This document shows, in pieces, positions 44,801 to 54,106 of a stretch of 64,000 nucleotides of DNA. How positions within the stretch are numbered: the first letter of the stretch is position 1; each line of letters starts with the position of its first letter. The translations under genes and the position numbers were made by a program. Under the pieces are notes generated by a model that made no database searches, had not been told where the DNA came from, and was given only the letters and a program-made list of their open reading frames with translations. Source of the DNA: Marsupella aquatica. Its lineage: Eukaryota > Marchantiophyta. Location: positions 6,820,001-6,884,000 of the forward strand of contig OZ316897.1 in assembly GCA_973895155.1 (NCBI GenBank), read 5' to 3'.

Positions 44801-45472
44801 GAGGAAGCCCACAGGGAGCAGGAGGAGGCCAAAAACAAGCTGGAGGGGGCACGTAAGGACCTGGATGAAACCCAAGAGGAGTTGGAGGAAATCACGAGGA
44901 AGATGGAGAACCTACAGCGGCGGGCCGACAACCAAACAGAGCGGCTGAAAAAACAAGCCGCAATATTTAAATGCTTAGCTGCAGCAGGTCCATCTCCCGT
45001 TGGGACAAACCAGTTACCAGGGGTGGTAATTGCCGAAGGACAAGCCGCGCCAACTGCACCAGTGCCGGAATTAAGTGGGAAGGGGAAGGGACCAGCTGCC
45101 GAGCCACCAACGAAGAAGAAGCGGAAACCTTCAGGGTCAAGGAGTAATACGACTTCACAGGCCGTGGTGATCAAGGAGGTAGACCCAACACCGACCCCAG
45201 ACAGGGTCACGGCTAAGGATCCAACTACCCTAGGGGAAGGGGAGGCCGAAGCCGAGGGAGTGGCTGAAGCCGAAGCCGTGGGAGTGGCTGAGGCCGAAGC
45301 CGTGGGTATTGCCGAGGCCGGTGTCGAGGCTGAAGCCGAGGGTGGACCCAGTCAGGCCGATGGAGAGTTGACTCGGTCAAGGGCAGGTAATCTGTCAGTA
45401 GGTGAAACTACGGCAGTGGCTGAGGAGGAAGCGTTGGGGGCGTCCATTAAGGATCCACCACCGGTGTCGTGA
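41849..45472 (+). CDS. LTR-encoded coiled-coil protein, intact (family E)
   Basis: 1,207 codons, ATG 115 bases after the LTR start, stop TGA. Parts: Arg/Lys-rich N-terminus (residues 1-60) with RRWWLICEHELGRR; a helical segment with VNQAAHFWGCLFERATEYI; a basic, nuclear-signal-like KRTRSAAPKRPAEQQSRRQ (about 216-234); a conserved core (about 255-480) with FRSFPGPSTKNGFFRNTC and DYNGYLLNQLKKIL; an acidic, Ser-rich linker; a long Glu/Lys/Gln coiled coil (about 670-1035); KKKRKPSGS; and an Ala/Glu/Val repeat near the end. No zinc knuckle, protease or RT is present, so it is not gag or pol. Homologues occur in every E LTR here and in families D and G. A DNA- or RNA-binding, self-associating protein is one guess; I do not know its function. 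Confidence 0.9.
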   Translation: MEPGQRPEVRLRVKTRLGLGRVKHRRLGRINGKKDRQRRGVRSACRRWWLICEHELGRRLREANYCQLLRQALGERVDTDDRPKEGMSNVNQAAHFWGCLFERATEYIKTYEDEESERAARERQELARLWELQKTAFLGGELIKDEFLWTPTSNQLDDLLFCKDSVVGIREAIKNCNDIHWELKGSTERWTQATVLGETSTAAEMKRKGAVNDEATPAKRTRSAAPKRPAEQQSRRQGEAEEEEVDPIKAIPTRDDTWKGWAATLPVEVQLHFAREEDACFTAMQTKKYQGFMAGSGLEAFVRLPWLKPEVPESDLLEFVGSWEPETNCTRIYGKDFYLTPKVIAEVFGLPIGNKTKVDTRKTLPDKEFRSFPGPSTKNGFFRNTCTNPHIGEMIDFLRVTMHCNLPRAEIGKAQVYLAERPDPSRDYNGYLLNQLKKILKEEQQVIGKGSVSRLGYHMPLLCRYARGQTFAPVLPLQVRAPEEAPTPRPLAEKPQPPVSPMIKQVFRPRKEDLPMQQPGMQSLLKLLEKEKKSASATTTATATMQDTTTEVGLHRLTRENPFAGDKERIRPESKPGVRMYVETSSSESEAELPEAPTDEEEREKPDVQEVEEAVEDCSHDNSGYGSDHHVPGVRTYGRFVPTLPRVVRGDPNQQSSPESPPPDVAPPSFDDIKQTVQEFQERIKQEEEAALAKEKDLPGGDWPEDIRRLAEKGSKPLATIEEIHRMAWEQRPRWAMPITSTYSTYAKNRAMEYGEMCGELALGIFGEELEVGPFFHREQLEKHQLEEAVALERSKKDEVIRRLRRMEAEIEDLRAAKKAQDELRIKRHELNIMQGQLDTAQADNQNIKDKLTQTQEELADTIKEREKWKQELKNTEEAHITANSRAMAETQRKEWALKGELEKIRGALEQKEVELGKSYQGIMALQQELASLTASFKADLREKDEMLEQTYAKMNQMESVIIAELDKELRATREERATLKKELEEAHREQEEAKNKLEGARKDLDETQEELEEITRKMENLQRRADNQTERLKKQAAIFKCLAAAGPSPVGTNQLPGVVIAEGQAAPTAPVPELSGKGKGPAAEPPTKKKRKPSGSRSNTTSQAVVIKEVDPTPTPDRVTAKDPTTLGEGEAEAEGVAEAEAVGVAEAEAVGIAEAGVEAEAEGGPSQADGELTRSRAGNLSVGETTAVAEEEALGASIKDPPPVS

Positions 45473-46393
45473 CGGTGCAAGGGCGCCATTCCTTTTAGGG
45501 AGGGCGGACGTGGAGGGAGGAGGCGTGAGTGGGCAGGGCGGGCGCGGATCTCCACGTTTAGGATTAGGATCAGAACCAGGAGCGGCCCTGACACTTAGCT
45601 TAGTGGGATTGCGGTCCCACTGGTAGGAGCAACACTTGTGCTCCTGCCTTGCTGTACATAGGTAGATTCGGGCAAGTAGATTACTGTTAAGTAGATTAGG
45701 CTTACGATGCAAAGAATGGCGGATCCACTACCAGGATAAGTACCTGGGCAGCGGGGAGCTCAGGGCCTCTTCTTTAGCAAGTTTTTAGTTTGCACCAGCC
45801 GGGCTGGGATCAAGTAGTACGAGAAGCTCTCGGTTAGTCATACAGTGACCCTTGTGTATATTCATGTTTCCTCATGCCTAAGAGCTGAATAGAGTTGGCC
45901 TCACGGCTTAGTTCGCAGAACTTGTGTATGAGATGTACTGTTTGTATGGCAAGTGCAGGGTATGACTCAGTCAGAATGAGTCATTTTGCTATTTGTGTGT
46001 CGCATTAACTTGTGTGAAGAGTGCCCACATCAACAGAATGAAGGAAAGTAAGCAGGGGAGTGAGAGTTGGATGTGTCGAGCTGAGAGAGGTCTTAGCGGC
46101 TTAACCAAGCCTATTGGGGATCATTCCGGTGGCGGAATCCAAACATACCTAACAAGACGGAGGGGAAGACAGGGGAAGACAGGGGAAGGCCTATATTAGG
46201 CCGGCTACGTATCTCATGACCCGATGAAGGATCTGTCCAGTATATGTGTGTAAAATGTTAATAGTAGTAGTAGAAGGTTAGCAGCGTCCCATGCCGCTAA
46301 GCCGCGGAAACGGCCTCGCCAAGCACGAAACCTGCGGGAATCGGCTTGAGCTGGGGGGTTTCTTGGGTTTAGGGAGCCATGGGACGCACCACA
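45473..46393 (+). promoter_or_regulatory. Family-E LTR 3' part: hairpins, paired TGACTCA sites, shared motif
   Basis: The 920 bases after the gene must hold the promoter and R, because only 115 bases precede the ATG. Two hairpins stand side by side: AGTGGGA/TCCCACT (45602-45621) and AGGAGCA/TGCTCCT (45625-45645). TGACTCA (45963) and TGAGTCA (45977) face each other. ATTCCGGTGGCGGAAT is at 46123-46138. A possible TATA is TGTATATTC near 45855. Hairpins, paired sites and motif also occur in the LTRs at 34468 and 54107. Confidence 0.55.
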
Positions 46394-47049
46394 AGGGAAT
46401 ACTTCGGGTTCATCCTTCGAATTGGTTGTCGAAATGATTTGGCTCCTAACATGAGATCAATTCGATGTTCCCCTAGTGTTGGATCTACTCCCTTTAGATC
46501 TTGGTGACTCCATGCAAACACATCCTGAAATTCAATCAATAAGTCACTGATCTCTTTCTCGAGCTCAGGTGCTAGGTTTCTCCCTAAGTTCAGTTCTCTT
46601 CCCTCTCCTAAGTCGAGCTTCCGATATTGCCGTGCTTGGATCATATTAATCTGCTTCTTCAAATTCGGGTCCAGTTCGGCTTCCAGTCTCTCTAATCTCA
46701 TACCTCCATAAACTGGAATCTCGGCTGGACTAGCCGAGTCGGTCCCGTCCTTGGTGTCCATAGATTGTCCCCTTGCCGGTCTATTCGGTTTTGAATTGGT
46801 GGTCGGCTCCCCTTCCTGCCTTGGCTCTGGATTGTGTCTGTCCATCTCATCCACCTCTTGTTCCTGAGAGTCAGGCCGTTGTGCTCTCTCGGCTTCTAAT
46901 AGGGCCTCAATTTGTTCTGCCCTCGTAATCGGCTTGTATGCCGATCCCTTGGTATTTAATTCCTTGCCGATGATTGATGGCGTTGTGAACCCTGCCGGCT
47001 CTGCCACAACACCTGCAGAAAATCCACTGTCCCTGCTACTGCTCCCCAC
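46394..47049 (-). pseudogene. pol: Pol linker and N-terminal end of RT (family E)
   Basis: The minus-strand frame contains an acidic linker, then LERLEAELDPNLKKQINMI, then FQDVFAWSHQDLKGVDPTL, HRIDLMLGAKSFRQPIRRM and NPKYSL, the usual start of the Ty3 RT domain. It is cut by the solo LTR at 46393 and continues at 41733. The frame is offset by one base from the protease frame. The change occurs in a T run near 46997 and looks like a lost T or a -1 shift site. Confidence 0.85.
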
Positions 47050-47717
47050 TTAGCCGTTTCATCCAATTGGTCTACATCCTTTACTTCCTCCGGAATTGCA
47101 GCTAAAAAGGTGGATTCTATTGTAAAGCAGTCCTCGACCTCTTCGTCTTCTGCTTCCAAGTCACCTTCCATTGGTTCTTGCCATAATCCACTGGGGGGTA
47201 CCTCTGGTCCAAAGACACTTTCTTCGGTTAGGTTAGTGAGGCATTCTAACCAACGTACTTCATCGGCTGACTCCAGTCCACTGTCATACCCATCTACTTC
47301 CCTTATGCTTTTCCTACGGTCATCCTTAGTGTCCCAGGATACCGTGATAGAGGGGGTCCCGAAAGTGAACTGTTTTTTACCCCAATCTTCTATTACCTCG
47401 GCTAGGTACAGCCATGGCCTACCAATCAATAGCCGGAATGACGTAGGATTTACCAGCTTCATTACTACATAGTTAATGCTAAAGAAGATACCTCCTATCT
47501 CTGTCTTGATGCCGGTTAACACTCCCGTGGGAATGACCTGATATCCATTGGCCATGTTCAACACTCTTCCAGTCATCTCCGGTGTTAGACCCCACCCTTT
47601 TGTTGTTGAATCAATCATAATACATACCCCTGATCCTCCATCGATGGGTACCCGTAGTAATAATTCTCCTTGAATCATTAATGGTAATGCTGGGGCTCCT
47701 TGATCTTCTTCTATCAT
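46956..47717 (-). CDS. Retroviral-type aspartic protease (family E)
   Basis: The frame holds RVPIDGGSGVCIMI (active-site D in DGGSG, typical of plant Ty3 elements) about 30 residues in, a flap region, and RLLIGRPWLYLAEV, the C-terminal hydrophobic-G motif of the fold. An acidic linker follows. The frame is one base off from the preceding gag-linker frame (shift near 47745) and from the RT frame downstream. True frameshifting or point deletions could explain both. Confidence 0.85.
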   Translation of the reverse strand: MIEEDQGAPALPLMIQGELLLRVPIDGGSGVCIMIDSTTKGWGLTPEMTGRVLNMANGYQVIPTGVLTGIKTEIGGIFFSINYVVMKLVNPTSFRLLIGRPWLYLAEVIEDWGKKQFTFGTPSITVSWDTKDDRRKSIREVDGYDSGLESADEVRWLECLTNLTEESVFGPEVPPSGLWQEPMEGDLEAEDEEVEDCFTIESTFLAAIPEEVKDVDQLDETAKWGAVAGTVDFLQVLWQSRQGSQRHQSSARN

Positions 47718-47737
47718 TAGTACGTCGGATCTGGTTG

Positions 47738-48320
47738 CTACTTGGGTAACCTCGGCTTGCCGAGAATAGCCTTCCTTAATTGCTTCCGGAAGTATGGGCT
47801 ATTTTTCAATAGTTGAACTACTGTTGCCGAGACTCTAGATTCTAGTACATCTTTAGCCAGGTCATAGGGAACAATCGGCTTCTCCTCTGGTGGTGTTTCC
47901 GTCTTGGATTCGGCCAGTTTTGCCACGCTAGTCTCCACAGCTGTTGGGTCTTCCGAAGCAAACAATGCTTTTGCTCGTTTTACATCCTTGGCAATGGCTT
48001 CGGTATTCTCCAGGGTTTCTAATTCTCTTAGTTGTTCCTTAACACTAGCCGTAACAGAGGGGTAGAACAACTTAGGATGATCTCGATTGAAGTCGCTATC
48101 TTGTGAAGGATTGGTTTCACTGGTGGGCTCATGGCTTACCTGTATTGCCGGAGCCCTCCCTTCTCCTTCTGTTGATGTTGACGAAGAGTCGATCTTTTTC
48201 TCCGTAACCTTCCCTTTATTTTTGGCCAGCCCATCCCACCTTTCCTTCCTTCTGGTAGATCGAGTAGAGACCCGGTAGCAATCATGATCTAAATCCTCCT
48301 CTGAGAAGGTTGATAGGGCT
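47738..48320 (-). CDS. Gag C-terminal / gag-protease linker (family E)
   Basis: It begins in the middle of gag, because unit G splits the gene at 48320/52403. Removing G and one GGGCT restores a continuous frame across the join. The text is Ser/Thr/Glu-rich and ends YDLAKDVLESRVSATVVQLL with LLKNSPYFRKQLRKAI, the short conserved segment that precedes protease in plant Ty3 elements. The stop at 47738 is followed by protease in the -1 frame. Confidence 0.75.
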
Positions 48321-49499
48321 TGTAGTTTGCCATAGAGAACCAAAAATCACATTTTAAAGTCTCCAAACTCGGTATTCGTTCCCTTTAAGAACAAGATGGG
48401 GTTGGTTTGATGTAATAAACTAAAAACAAAGCTTTAAGCTCTTGTGTCACACATAGTAATCAATCTTGACTACTTTAATCAGGTACTTTGAAGATCGCTC
48501 CACAGCGGTGAGTAGTTTTTGATGATAACTCAACATCAGATAACCTTCAATTAAGCAAAAGATTGCAATTAACAAAACACAAGGAAAAATCTCTCAGAGT
48601 ATGCTTAAGGGAGTCTGGAATAGACCAAGGTTACTCCTTAGACATAAGTAATAATGGAATGACTTTAAGGGAATCCAAATCCACACGGCTTTTCAGATCT
48701 AAACTGCATACTAGAGTATCCTTTTAAAATGCTGGCAACATGTCTTGACCTTTCTTCCTAAGTGATACTTAGTCAAGATCTAAAAGGATAAATACTTCAG
48801 CATTTAGATGGTACTAAGCAACATGAAGGTGAAAACATCATTTCCAATGTAACTTAAACTCAATGAGTTAACTCTAAGAACTTGTGAGATTACAATGTGT
48901 CACCAAAGCGGAATCTGACATTATAATTCACGAGATTCATAACTGAGGTTTTACTTCAAGTATTTGGGTTCCAAAATACAAGAAGGAGGTAAGTCTCTCC
49001 AATTATTAAGTCTGATTTAGAACTCGTAGGTTCAGAATCAATAGACTTAACAAAAGGGAGGCAAAAATGCAGAACTTAACCATCTCTCTACACTAGGGGA
49101 AGAGGTATAAATAGTGATGAACTACAGAATAAGAGGTCACAGGGTCGAAGAGACATGCCTCTTCATAACCCTCAAAAAGTCAAAACGACGATTCAATAAG
49201 TGGAAAGCCGGAAAAAATGGCTAAGTATGAACTCTTAAACTCTTAAAAACTTAAACTCTTAAAAACGTAAAAACTTAAACTCTTAAACTCTTAATTTCGG
49301 TATACTAAAAATTGAGTAGATTCAACTATTTTTAACTTTCTACTCCTGATTCAAAAAACTCTGAAATTTTTCCAGTAGGGTTTCCTAGGTACAGACTACA
49401 GCCTAAAGAAGTCTCATAGCTTTTAAAGCTCTACAACACATTTAGAAAAATTGGTAAAAGTACTATACTTTTCAATACTAGCTAAAAAGATAGTCTCCT

Positions 49500-51914
49500 T
49501 CAAGCTTGTTGTCGAATATCATCGAGTTCGAGCAGCTCCACGTAGGTGACAATCCGATTCTGTGTTACCTCCATCAGCTCAGTCTGACGTGGTGATCCTC
49601 GAGAGTAGGGTAGGCACCTTAGTTGTCTCTCAGGATACATCAAAGGCATTCGCTTCATCAAATAACAGGAATCTATACGAAGAGCTTCTCTGTATATCCC
49701 TAGTACATCATAGTTGTTGCAGGTGGCAGCATATACTTGGGGATAGTGATGCAGAAACTCATCACTATTCATCATCCTGGAATAGAAGGGTCGAAGTCTC
49801 CATCTGACATCCTTAAAATATCGGTTGAAATGAGCCAGGGTCTGAGTAGTGACATTATTCCAGATCCTCTGTTTCTCAGCTAGGGAACTGGTGGAAACAA
49901 GGACAACCTTCGGCTCTCGTGGAATGTAAGAGTTCTGGTGAGAAGTGGATTTCTTACTCTGCATGAGAAAAGAAATCACAAAGTCCAGAGCGTAAGCTGC
50001 AAAATTCCCGAAATAGGCCAAAACCAAATCTGGATCTTCTACTTCTACATCCCCTTGAAGTAGCATCATAGCAAGGATGGGTCGGAAGTAGATTGAGTCA
50101 GTCCAGAACTCATCAAATTGAGCCATCTCCACTCTTGAAGTTCCGAAACTTCTGAGGTCAAATATGTAACTGGCCTCAGTCTTCTTAAGGTAGTAGTATC
50201 TCCAAAACTCTCCAATTGGGGGTCTGTTGGCCTGCATTATCTTACAAGTCTCCACGTACCTCTGCACTTGAGACTCTGGATGTCGTGTATATCTTTTTTC
50301 AATGACAGAATACCGGGGTGTTTGAGTAGAGGAGGTGACAACTGCCACTAAATTTGGATCAGATCTTAAGGTAGTGTCAACATCCTCAAATCCTTGCCTT
50401 GGTGACGACTCGACAGAGTTGTCATAAGATCGGATGGAATCAAAATCAGAGGGTGGATCAGAATCCTCAGGAAGATCCTGTCTAACAGAAGGATGTTCAT
50501 ACTGTGGTTGGGTATAAATAGGTCCCTCGGTTGGCTCATAATTGGAATCTGGACTATAAATGCAGTCACCCGGGTTGGAAGGGCCTTTGAATTCTGTGTA
50601 CTTCGGAATTAAGTCACTAACCACAGAGATTATCTCCTCAGGTTCACACTGAAGCAATTCCAGTAGGTCAGTTACAATTGCAACACAACTTGTGTTTCCT
50701 ATCCTTGAGACAGGTTCACTTGGCTCTGGAGGTAGATTCTGTGGGACAGTAGGAGTGAGAGCAACAAATTCTTCTGGTGCTGACCTCTCAATGGGAGAAG
50801 CGGTCCTGACAGGGGTTAGCTGATCTGGAAATGGAGAGGATAAGCTAACTGCCTCGGATCTCAAATCACAGACAACATCGTAGAGTTCAACATCACTGCA
50901 ACCGAAGAGAGAGATTAACTTATCAATAAGCTGCTGATTTGACTCTGCTTTCGAAAAAGGGGGCATGGTGACTCCTCGTATGGCAGTAATAGTTGGTTCA
51001 ACAACGACTTCTTGTTGCTCAGGAAAAATCTCGTCTCCTTCAGCTTCAAGTTGATCTGCTCCACTGATTTCTCTTGGAGAGTATAAAATGACCTCCATGT
51101 TGTGTTCAGGGGGAAATTCCGAACCACCTATCGAGACATCCTCCATATTAACATCGATGTCCATATTAACATCCTGATCAGTGGAATTCAGCAGAATGTC
51201 CTGTTCTGATTCTGCTACACTAATTTCTTCCTCAATGTCCAACTCGATCAGAAGTAATCCCCTTTCTGTTTTCTCCTCCGGATGTAAACAGTCATGTGCT
51301 TGATACAGCTGAGATAGATAGACTTGTAGACAAGTAGGTCTGCCTGCCTTCATACTTCTCACCTGATCGTTCATCACATTGAAAAGTAACAACGCCCAAT
51401 TTGCTTGGATAGCTCCACTGTGAGAAGCTACGATAGTATTCGCCAATGCCACAGGGCAGATAGTTGGTCTCTTCGGATGGAGAATGGGCACTAGAAATTC
51501 TAAAAGAATCCTCAAATCCGGATAGGTACATTGTGTCACATTCCAGCCATTGGTAGGATGGCGAATCCCTGAAAAGTAAGGAGTGGACAAATCTTTTTTC
51601 TTTGAATATAATCCTTCTCCATCTAAGGGGCAGCGGAAGGCATGAGCTACTTGCTCAACTGTCCATAAACTTGGCCGAGCTCGAATGGTTTGTCGAAATT
51701 CAGGGGCAATCAGTGATCCTCTCACAAAATCCTGTAAATAAGAGTCGAGCTCCACATTCCAAGGGATTGCGAGTAGATGTTCCAATCCGAGCTGCTGTAA
51801 CGATGTTCTCAAATTTTCACAACTGTCGGGCGCCAAAGGAATTCGAGCGACCACACTCTTAGGAATTGCCAGAGTTTGAACACGATACTGTGCATCAGCG
51901 TCCAAGTCAGCCAT
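49500..51914 (-). CDS. LTR-encoded protein, family G, intact
   Basis: 804 codons, ATG at 51914, TGA stop, no interruption. The N-terminal third resembles the family E/D core at low identity: WTVEQVAHAFRCPL matches LTPKVIAEVFGLPI, NGWNVTQCTYPDLRILLEFL matches the segment around NGFFRNTCTNPHI and IDFLRV, and a further helix ends near YLSQLYQA (LLCRYA in E). The middle is long, acidic, and Pro/Ser-rich. The C-terminal third (from about residue 535) is Tyr/Phe-rich and unrelated to the coiled coil of E. No known domain is recognised. The homology is my reading of a pattern and needs a profile search. Confidence 0.72.
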   Translation of the reverse strand: MADLDADAQYRVQTLAIPKSVVARIPLAPDSCENLRTSLQQLGLEHLLAIPWNVELDSYLQDFVRGSLIAPEFRQTIRARPSLWTVEQVAHAFRCPLDGEGLYSKKKDLSTPYFSGIRHPTNGWNVTQCTYPDLRILLEFLVPILHPKRPTICPVALANTIVASHSGAIQANWALLLFNVMNDQVRSMKAGRPTCLQVYLSQLYQAHDCLHPEEKTERGLLLIELDIEEEISVAESEQDILLNSTDQDVNMDIDVNMEDVSIGGSEFPPEHNMEVILYSPREISGADQLEAEGDEIFPEQQEVVVEPTITAIRGVTMPPFSKAESNQQLIDKLISLFGCSDVELYDVVCDLRSEAVSLSSPFPDQLTPVRTASPIERSAPEEFVALTPTVPQNLPPEPSEPVSRIGNTSCVAIVTDLLELLQCEPEEIISVVSDLIPKYTEFKGPSNPGDCIYSPDSNYEPTEGPIYTQPQYEHPSVRQDLPEDSDPPSDFDSIRSYDNSVESSPRQGFEDVDTTLRSDPNLVAVVTSSTQTPRYSVIEKRYTRHPESQVQRYVETCKIMQANRPPIGEFWRYYYLKKTEASYIFDLRSFGTSRVEMAQFDEFWTDSIYFRPILAMMLLQGDVEVEDPDLVLAYFGNFAAYALDFVISFLMQSKKSTSHQNSYIPREPKVVLVSTSSLAEKQRIWNNVTTQTLAHFNRYFKDVRWRLRPFYSRMMNSDEFLHHYPQVYAATCNNYDVLGIYREALRIDSCYLMKRMPLMYPERQLRCLPYSRGSPRQTELMEVTQNRIVTYVELLELDDIRQQA

Positions 51915-52402
51915 AGCTCAAATTCTGCTCACTGAGCTGCGCGAAGAATTGTTTGGAGTCGAGAGCGATGAAAGATGCAGCGGAAGAGAAGTCAGGAGTG
52001 AGCGCCTATGTTCTGGATTCCTCCCCCTTCAAGGCCTGCTCCTCGTTTTGTTGCAAAGTCCCGTTGGAGTTAGCCGTAGCCTGTCACAATCGCGGGGCTC
52101 GCCAGTTCGCAAGTCGCAACTCTTAAAGTCGTAAAGTCTTAAAGTAGGGTTTACTCGTAAACCCTTAAACTCTTAAACTATTAAACACTTCAACTCTTCA
52201 ACTCTTCAACTCTTAAACTATTAAAGTAGGGTTTACTCGTAAACCCGTAAACTCTTAAACACTTCAACTCTTCAACTCTTAAACTCTTAATCTTCGGCAG
52301 AGTTTAGTTTACTCGAGTTATCAGCAAATATAGTTTAACTACTTCAAAAATTTAAAAATTTTCCGGTTTTCTTCATGACTTTGGAATTACTGCCTATCTA
52401 CA
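51915..52402 (-). repeat. Family-G LTR leader with 18-bp palindromes and AACTCTTAA repeats
   Basis: Two copies of the palindrome GGGTTTACTCGTAAACCC (52147-52164 and 52229-52246) sit in an 80-bp tandem duplication. They are surrounded by many AACTCTTAA/AACTCTTCA words (52118-52290). The same words recur after the gene (49225-49295). Confidence 0.8.
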
Positions 52403-54037
52403 GGGCTTCGGCCTCATCATCAGATGGTACGAACTCTGCCTCGGCATCCTCTTGCCATCCTAGTTCGATGTGGTTGATTTGAACTCCTCCGGGGGTAGTA
52501 CCTGGCGGTAAGATCTTGATCGGCAAAAGCTTATGATTTGCGGCCAGGCCTGCCAACCAAGTAGGACATTGCCCTAGCATATGACCTTCCTGTCGGCATC
52601 CCATACATAGCTGAGCTGGTTGTCCATCACCCTGTTTGCGTGCATTCGGGCATTCTCTAGCAAAATGGCCAGGTTGACCACAATTATAGCACGCCGCAAA
52701 TCTTTGCACATTCGGCCTAGGAGGTACTAACGGGTTCTGAATAATCCGAGGATACATCTCTCCTGGATTGTTCCTTAACCCTGACCATAGAGATGCAGGT
52801 CTGTTGGATAGGTCTCGTGCTCCAGTCTCACTGATGCCGAAAACACTATCAGCGGCATCTCCTAAAAAGTACTCTACTTCTCCCTGACATGGTCTGATCT
52901 CGGCCACATGCCGAACATGATTAGTATGAAGCTTAGGACACGCATCTTTATGGTGTCCGGTTTTATAACATAAGGCACACCATACAGAGCTATCCTCCTG
53001 TACTACCTTCTTCTTCGGTTTTACCTCTGCAATGATAGCCTTAAGTTGCTCGGTAAGGGCTACGATGTTATCTGGTGGCTTAGCCTCCAGCTTGACTTTC
53101 GTCTTCCCTCTCCTTCTGCCCTTCCTTTTCCTAGTTTTTTCTTCTTCAGAACTAGAAGATGACTCACTCTTGCTACTCCCACTATCCGAGCTTGACTTAT
53201 CACTTCTAGACTTCTTAGAATGTTTCTTCTTCTTATCTTTTTTCTTATGGGGTGATCCCTCCTCTCTGATGAGGAACTCTCAGACTTAAGCTGTTTCTTC
53301 CGGCTTGTGATATCTGCATTAATGTATAATTGAATATCCTTAATTGCTTCGGCTAAAGTCTCCGGGTTCTCCTTCCTAATTGCAAAACTCATCTTCTGTG
53401 GCAAAGCATTCACCAACCATTGAAGTTGCATACCTTCAGATGCATTGGTCTTTGTACGTCTTACCAGTTTCTGAAAGCGTTGCAAGAACTTCCTGAAGGA
53501 TTTGTTCTCCTTGAACCGAAGTTGTCCCAACTTCAGCACTGCTAGTGCTGAAGTTCCAATGGGTTGAAACTCCTTAACAAAGAGTGTTTTGAAGATATCC
53601 CAGATGGCTTGATCTTCCACATCTAATGCTCTATACCAAGGCCTAGCCTCACCCTTGAACAGGCCGGGAAGAATCTGCATCTTGATGGCCGATTCTCCAT
53701 TTGCTATAGCGGTTCCCTCGAAATCATCCAACCATTCGTCCGGATCCTCATCTCCTCTCCCATGAAATGCCTTGTAATGTATGCGCGACCGCTGGCTCAA
53801 TCTGGTCCCTGGCCTCTCGTCTGGCCGTGCCTCTGGTTCCCCCATGTCGGTTGGAGACTCACTTCTCCTTACCGACTCTTCTTCTGGTATGTCTTCTTCG
53901 ACGCCACTTCCAATTTCGGAGCTACCAGCTCTTTCTGCCCCTCTCAGTCGCTGTGTATCATGCCACCCGGCGAGCTGCTGCAGTCGAGCTCTCTCCCGTT
54001 GAATCACTCTTTCTTCCCTCGGCGTAAGGTCAGTCAT
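52403..54037 (-). pseudogene. gag: Gag polyprotein (family E), frameshifted
   Basis: ATG at 54037, 70 bases after the 5' LTR. The first part has the Ty3 gag capsid pattern (WLDDFEGTA, LPGLFKGEARPWYRAL, FKTLFVKEFQ, LGQLRFKENKSFRKFLQRF). After a Ser/Lys-rich segment the frame changes by one base near 53262. It then encodes three CCHC zinc knuckles of the form CX2CX4HX4C: CALCYKTGHHKDAC, CYNCGQPGHFAREC and CMGCRQEGHMLGQC. Gag is then cut by unit G at 52402 and continues at 48320. The stop at 52398 belongs to unit G. Confidence 0.88.
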
Positions 54038-54082
54038 TACCTACGCTTCCGTTCTAACTTCATATCTCACGGCTTAAGAAAT

Positions 54083-54102
54083 GCCCCCTCCATCTAGCGC
54101 CA
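54083..54102 (-). promoter_or_regulatory. Primer-binding site of the family-E element
   Basis: TGGCGCTAGATGGAGGGGGC on the minus strand, four bases after the end of the 5' LTR. It starts with TGG, as needed to pair with the CCA end of a tRNA. I cannot name the tRNA from the sequence. Confidence 0.7.
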
Positions 54103-54106
54103 AAAA

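Larger units (their letters stand above)
41734..46393 (+). mobile_element. Solo family-E LTR inserted in pol
   Basis: A 4,660-bp unit from TGTGATGCC to CACCACA, flanked by AGGGA (41729-41733 and 46394-46398). Its orientation is opposite to the host element. It has no second LTR, primer site or pol, so it is the usual remnant of LTR-LTR recombination. It splits RT between MNPKYSL and LVKTEIDKL. It is the only E copy with a fully open LTR gene and is probably young. Confidence 0.93.
48321..52402 (-). mobile_element. Family-G solo LTR-like unit carrying a gene
   Basis: A 4,082-bp unit inserted in gag, flanked by GGGCT (48316-48320 and 52403-52407). On the minus strand it starts TGTAGATAGG and ends CAAACTACA. 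It has a single gene and no pol, primer site or second LTR. By size, TG..CA ends, duplication and content it is a further solo LTR of the gene-bearing type, from a family with different termini. The tail 49499-48321 is AT-rich with no gene that I can see. Confidence 0.8.

Noticed and set aside
41849-45472. Calling the LTR gene a gag protein
   Set aside because: The same element has a separate gag with capsid pattern and three zinc knuckles (54037-52403). The LTR protein has neither.
41734-46393. Treating the 4.66-kb unit as a DNA transposon or a gag-only non-autonomous element
   Set aside because: Its exact ends and sequence equal the two LTRs of the full element at 34468-58767, so a solo LTR is the simplest reading.
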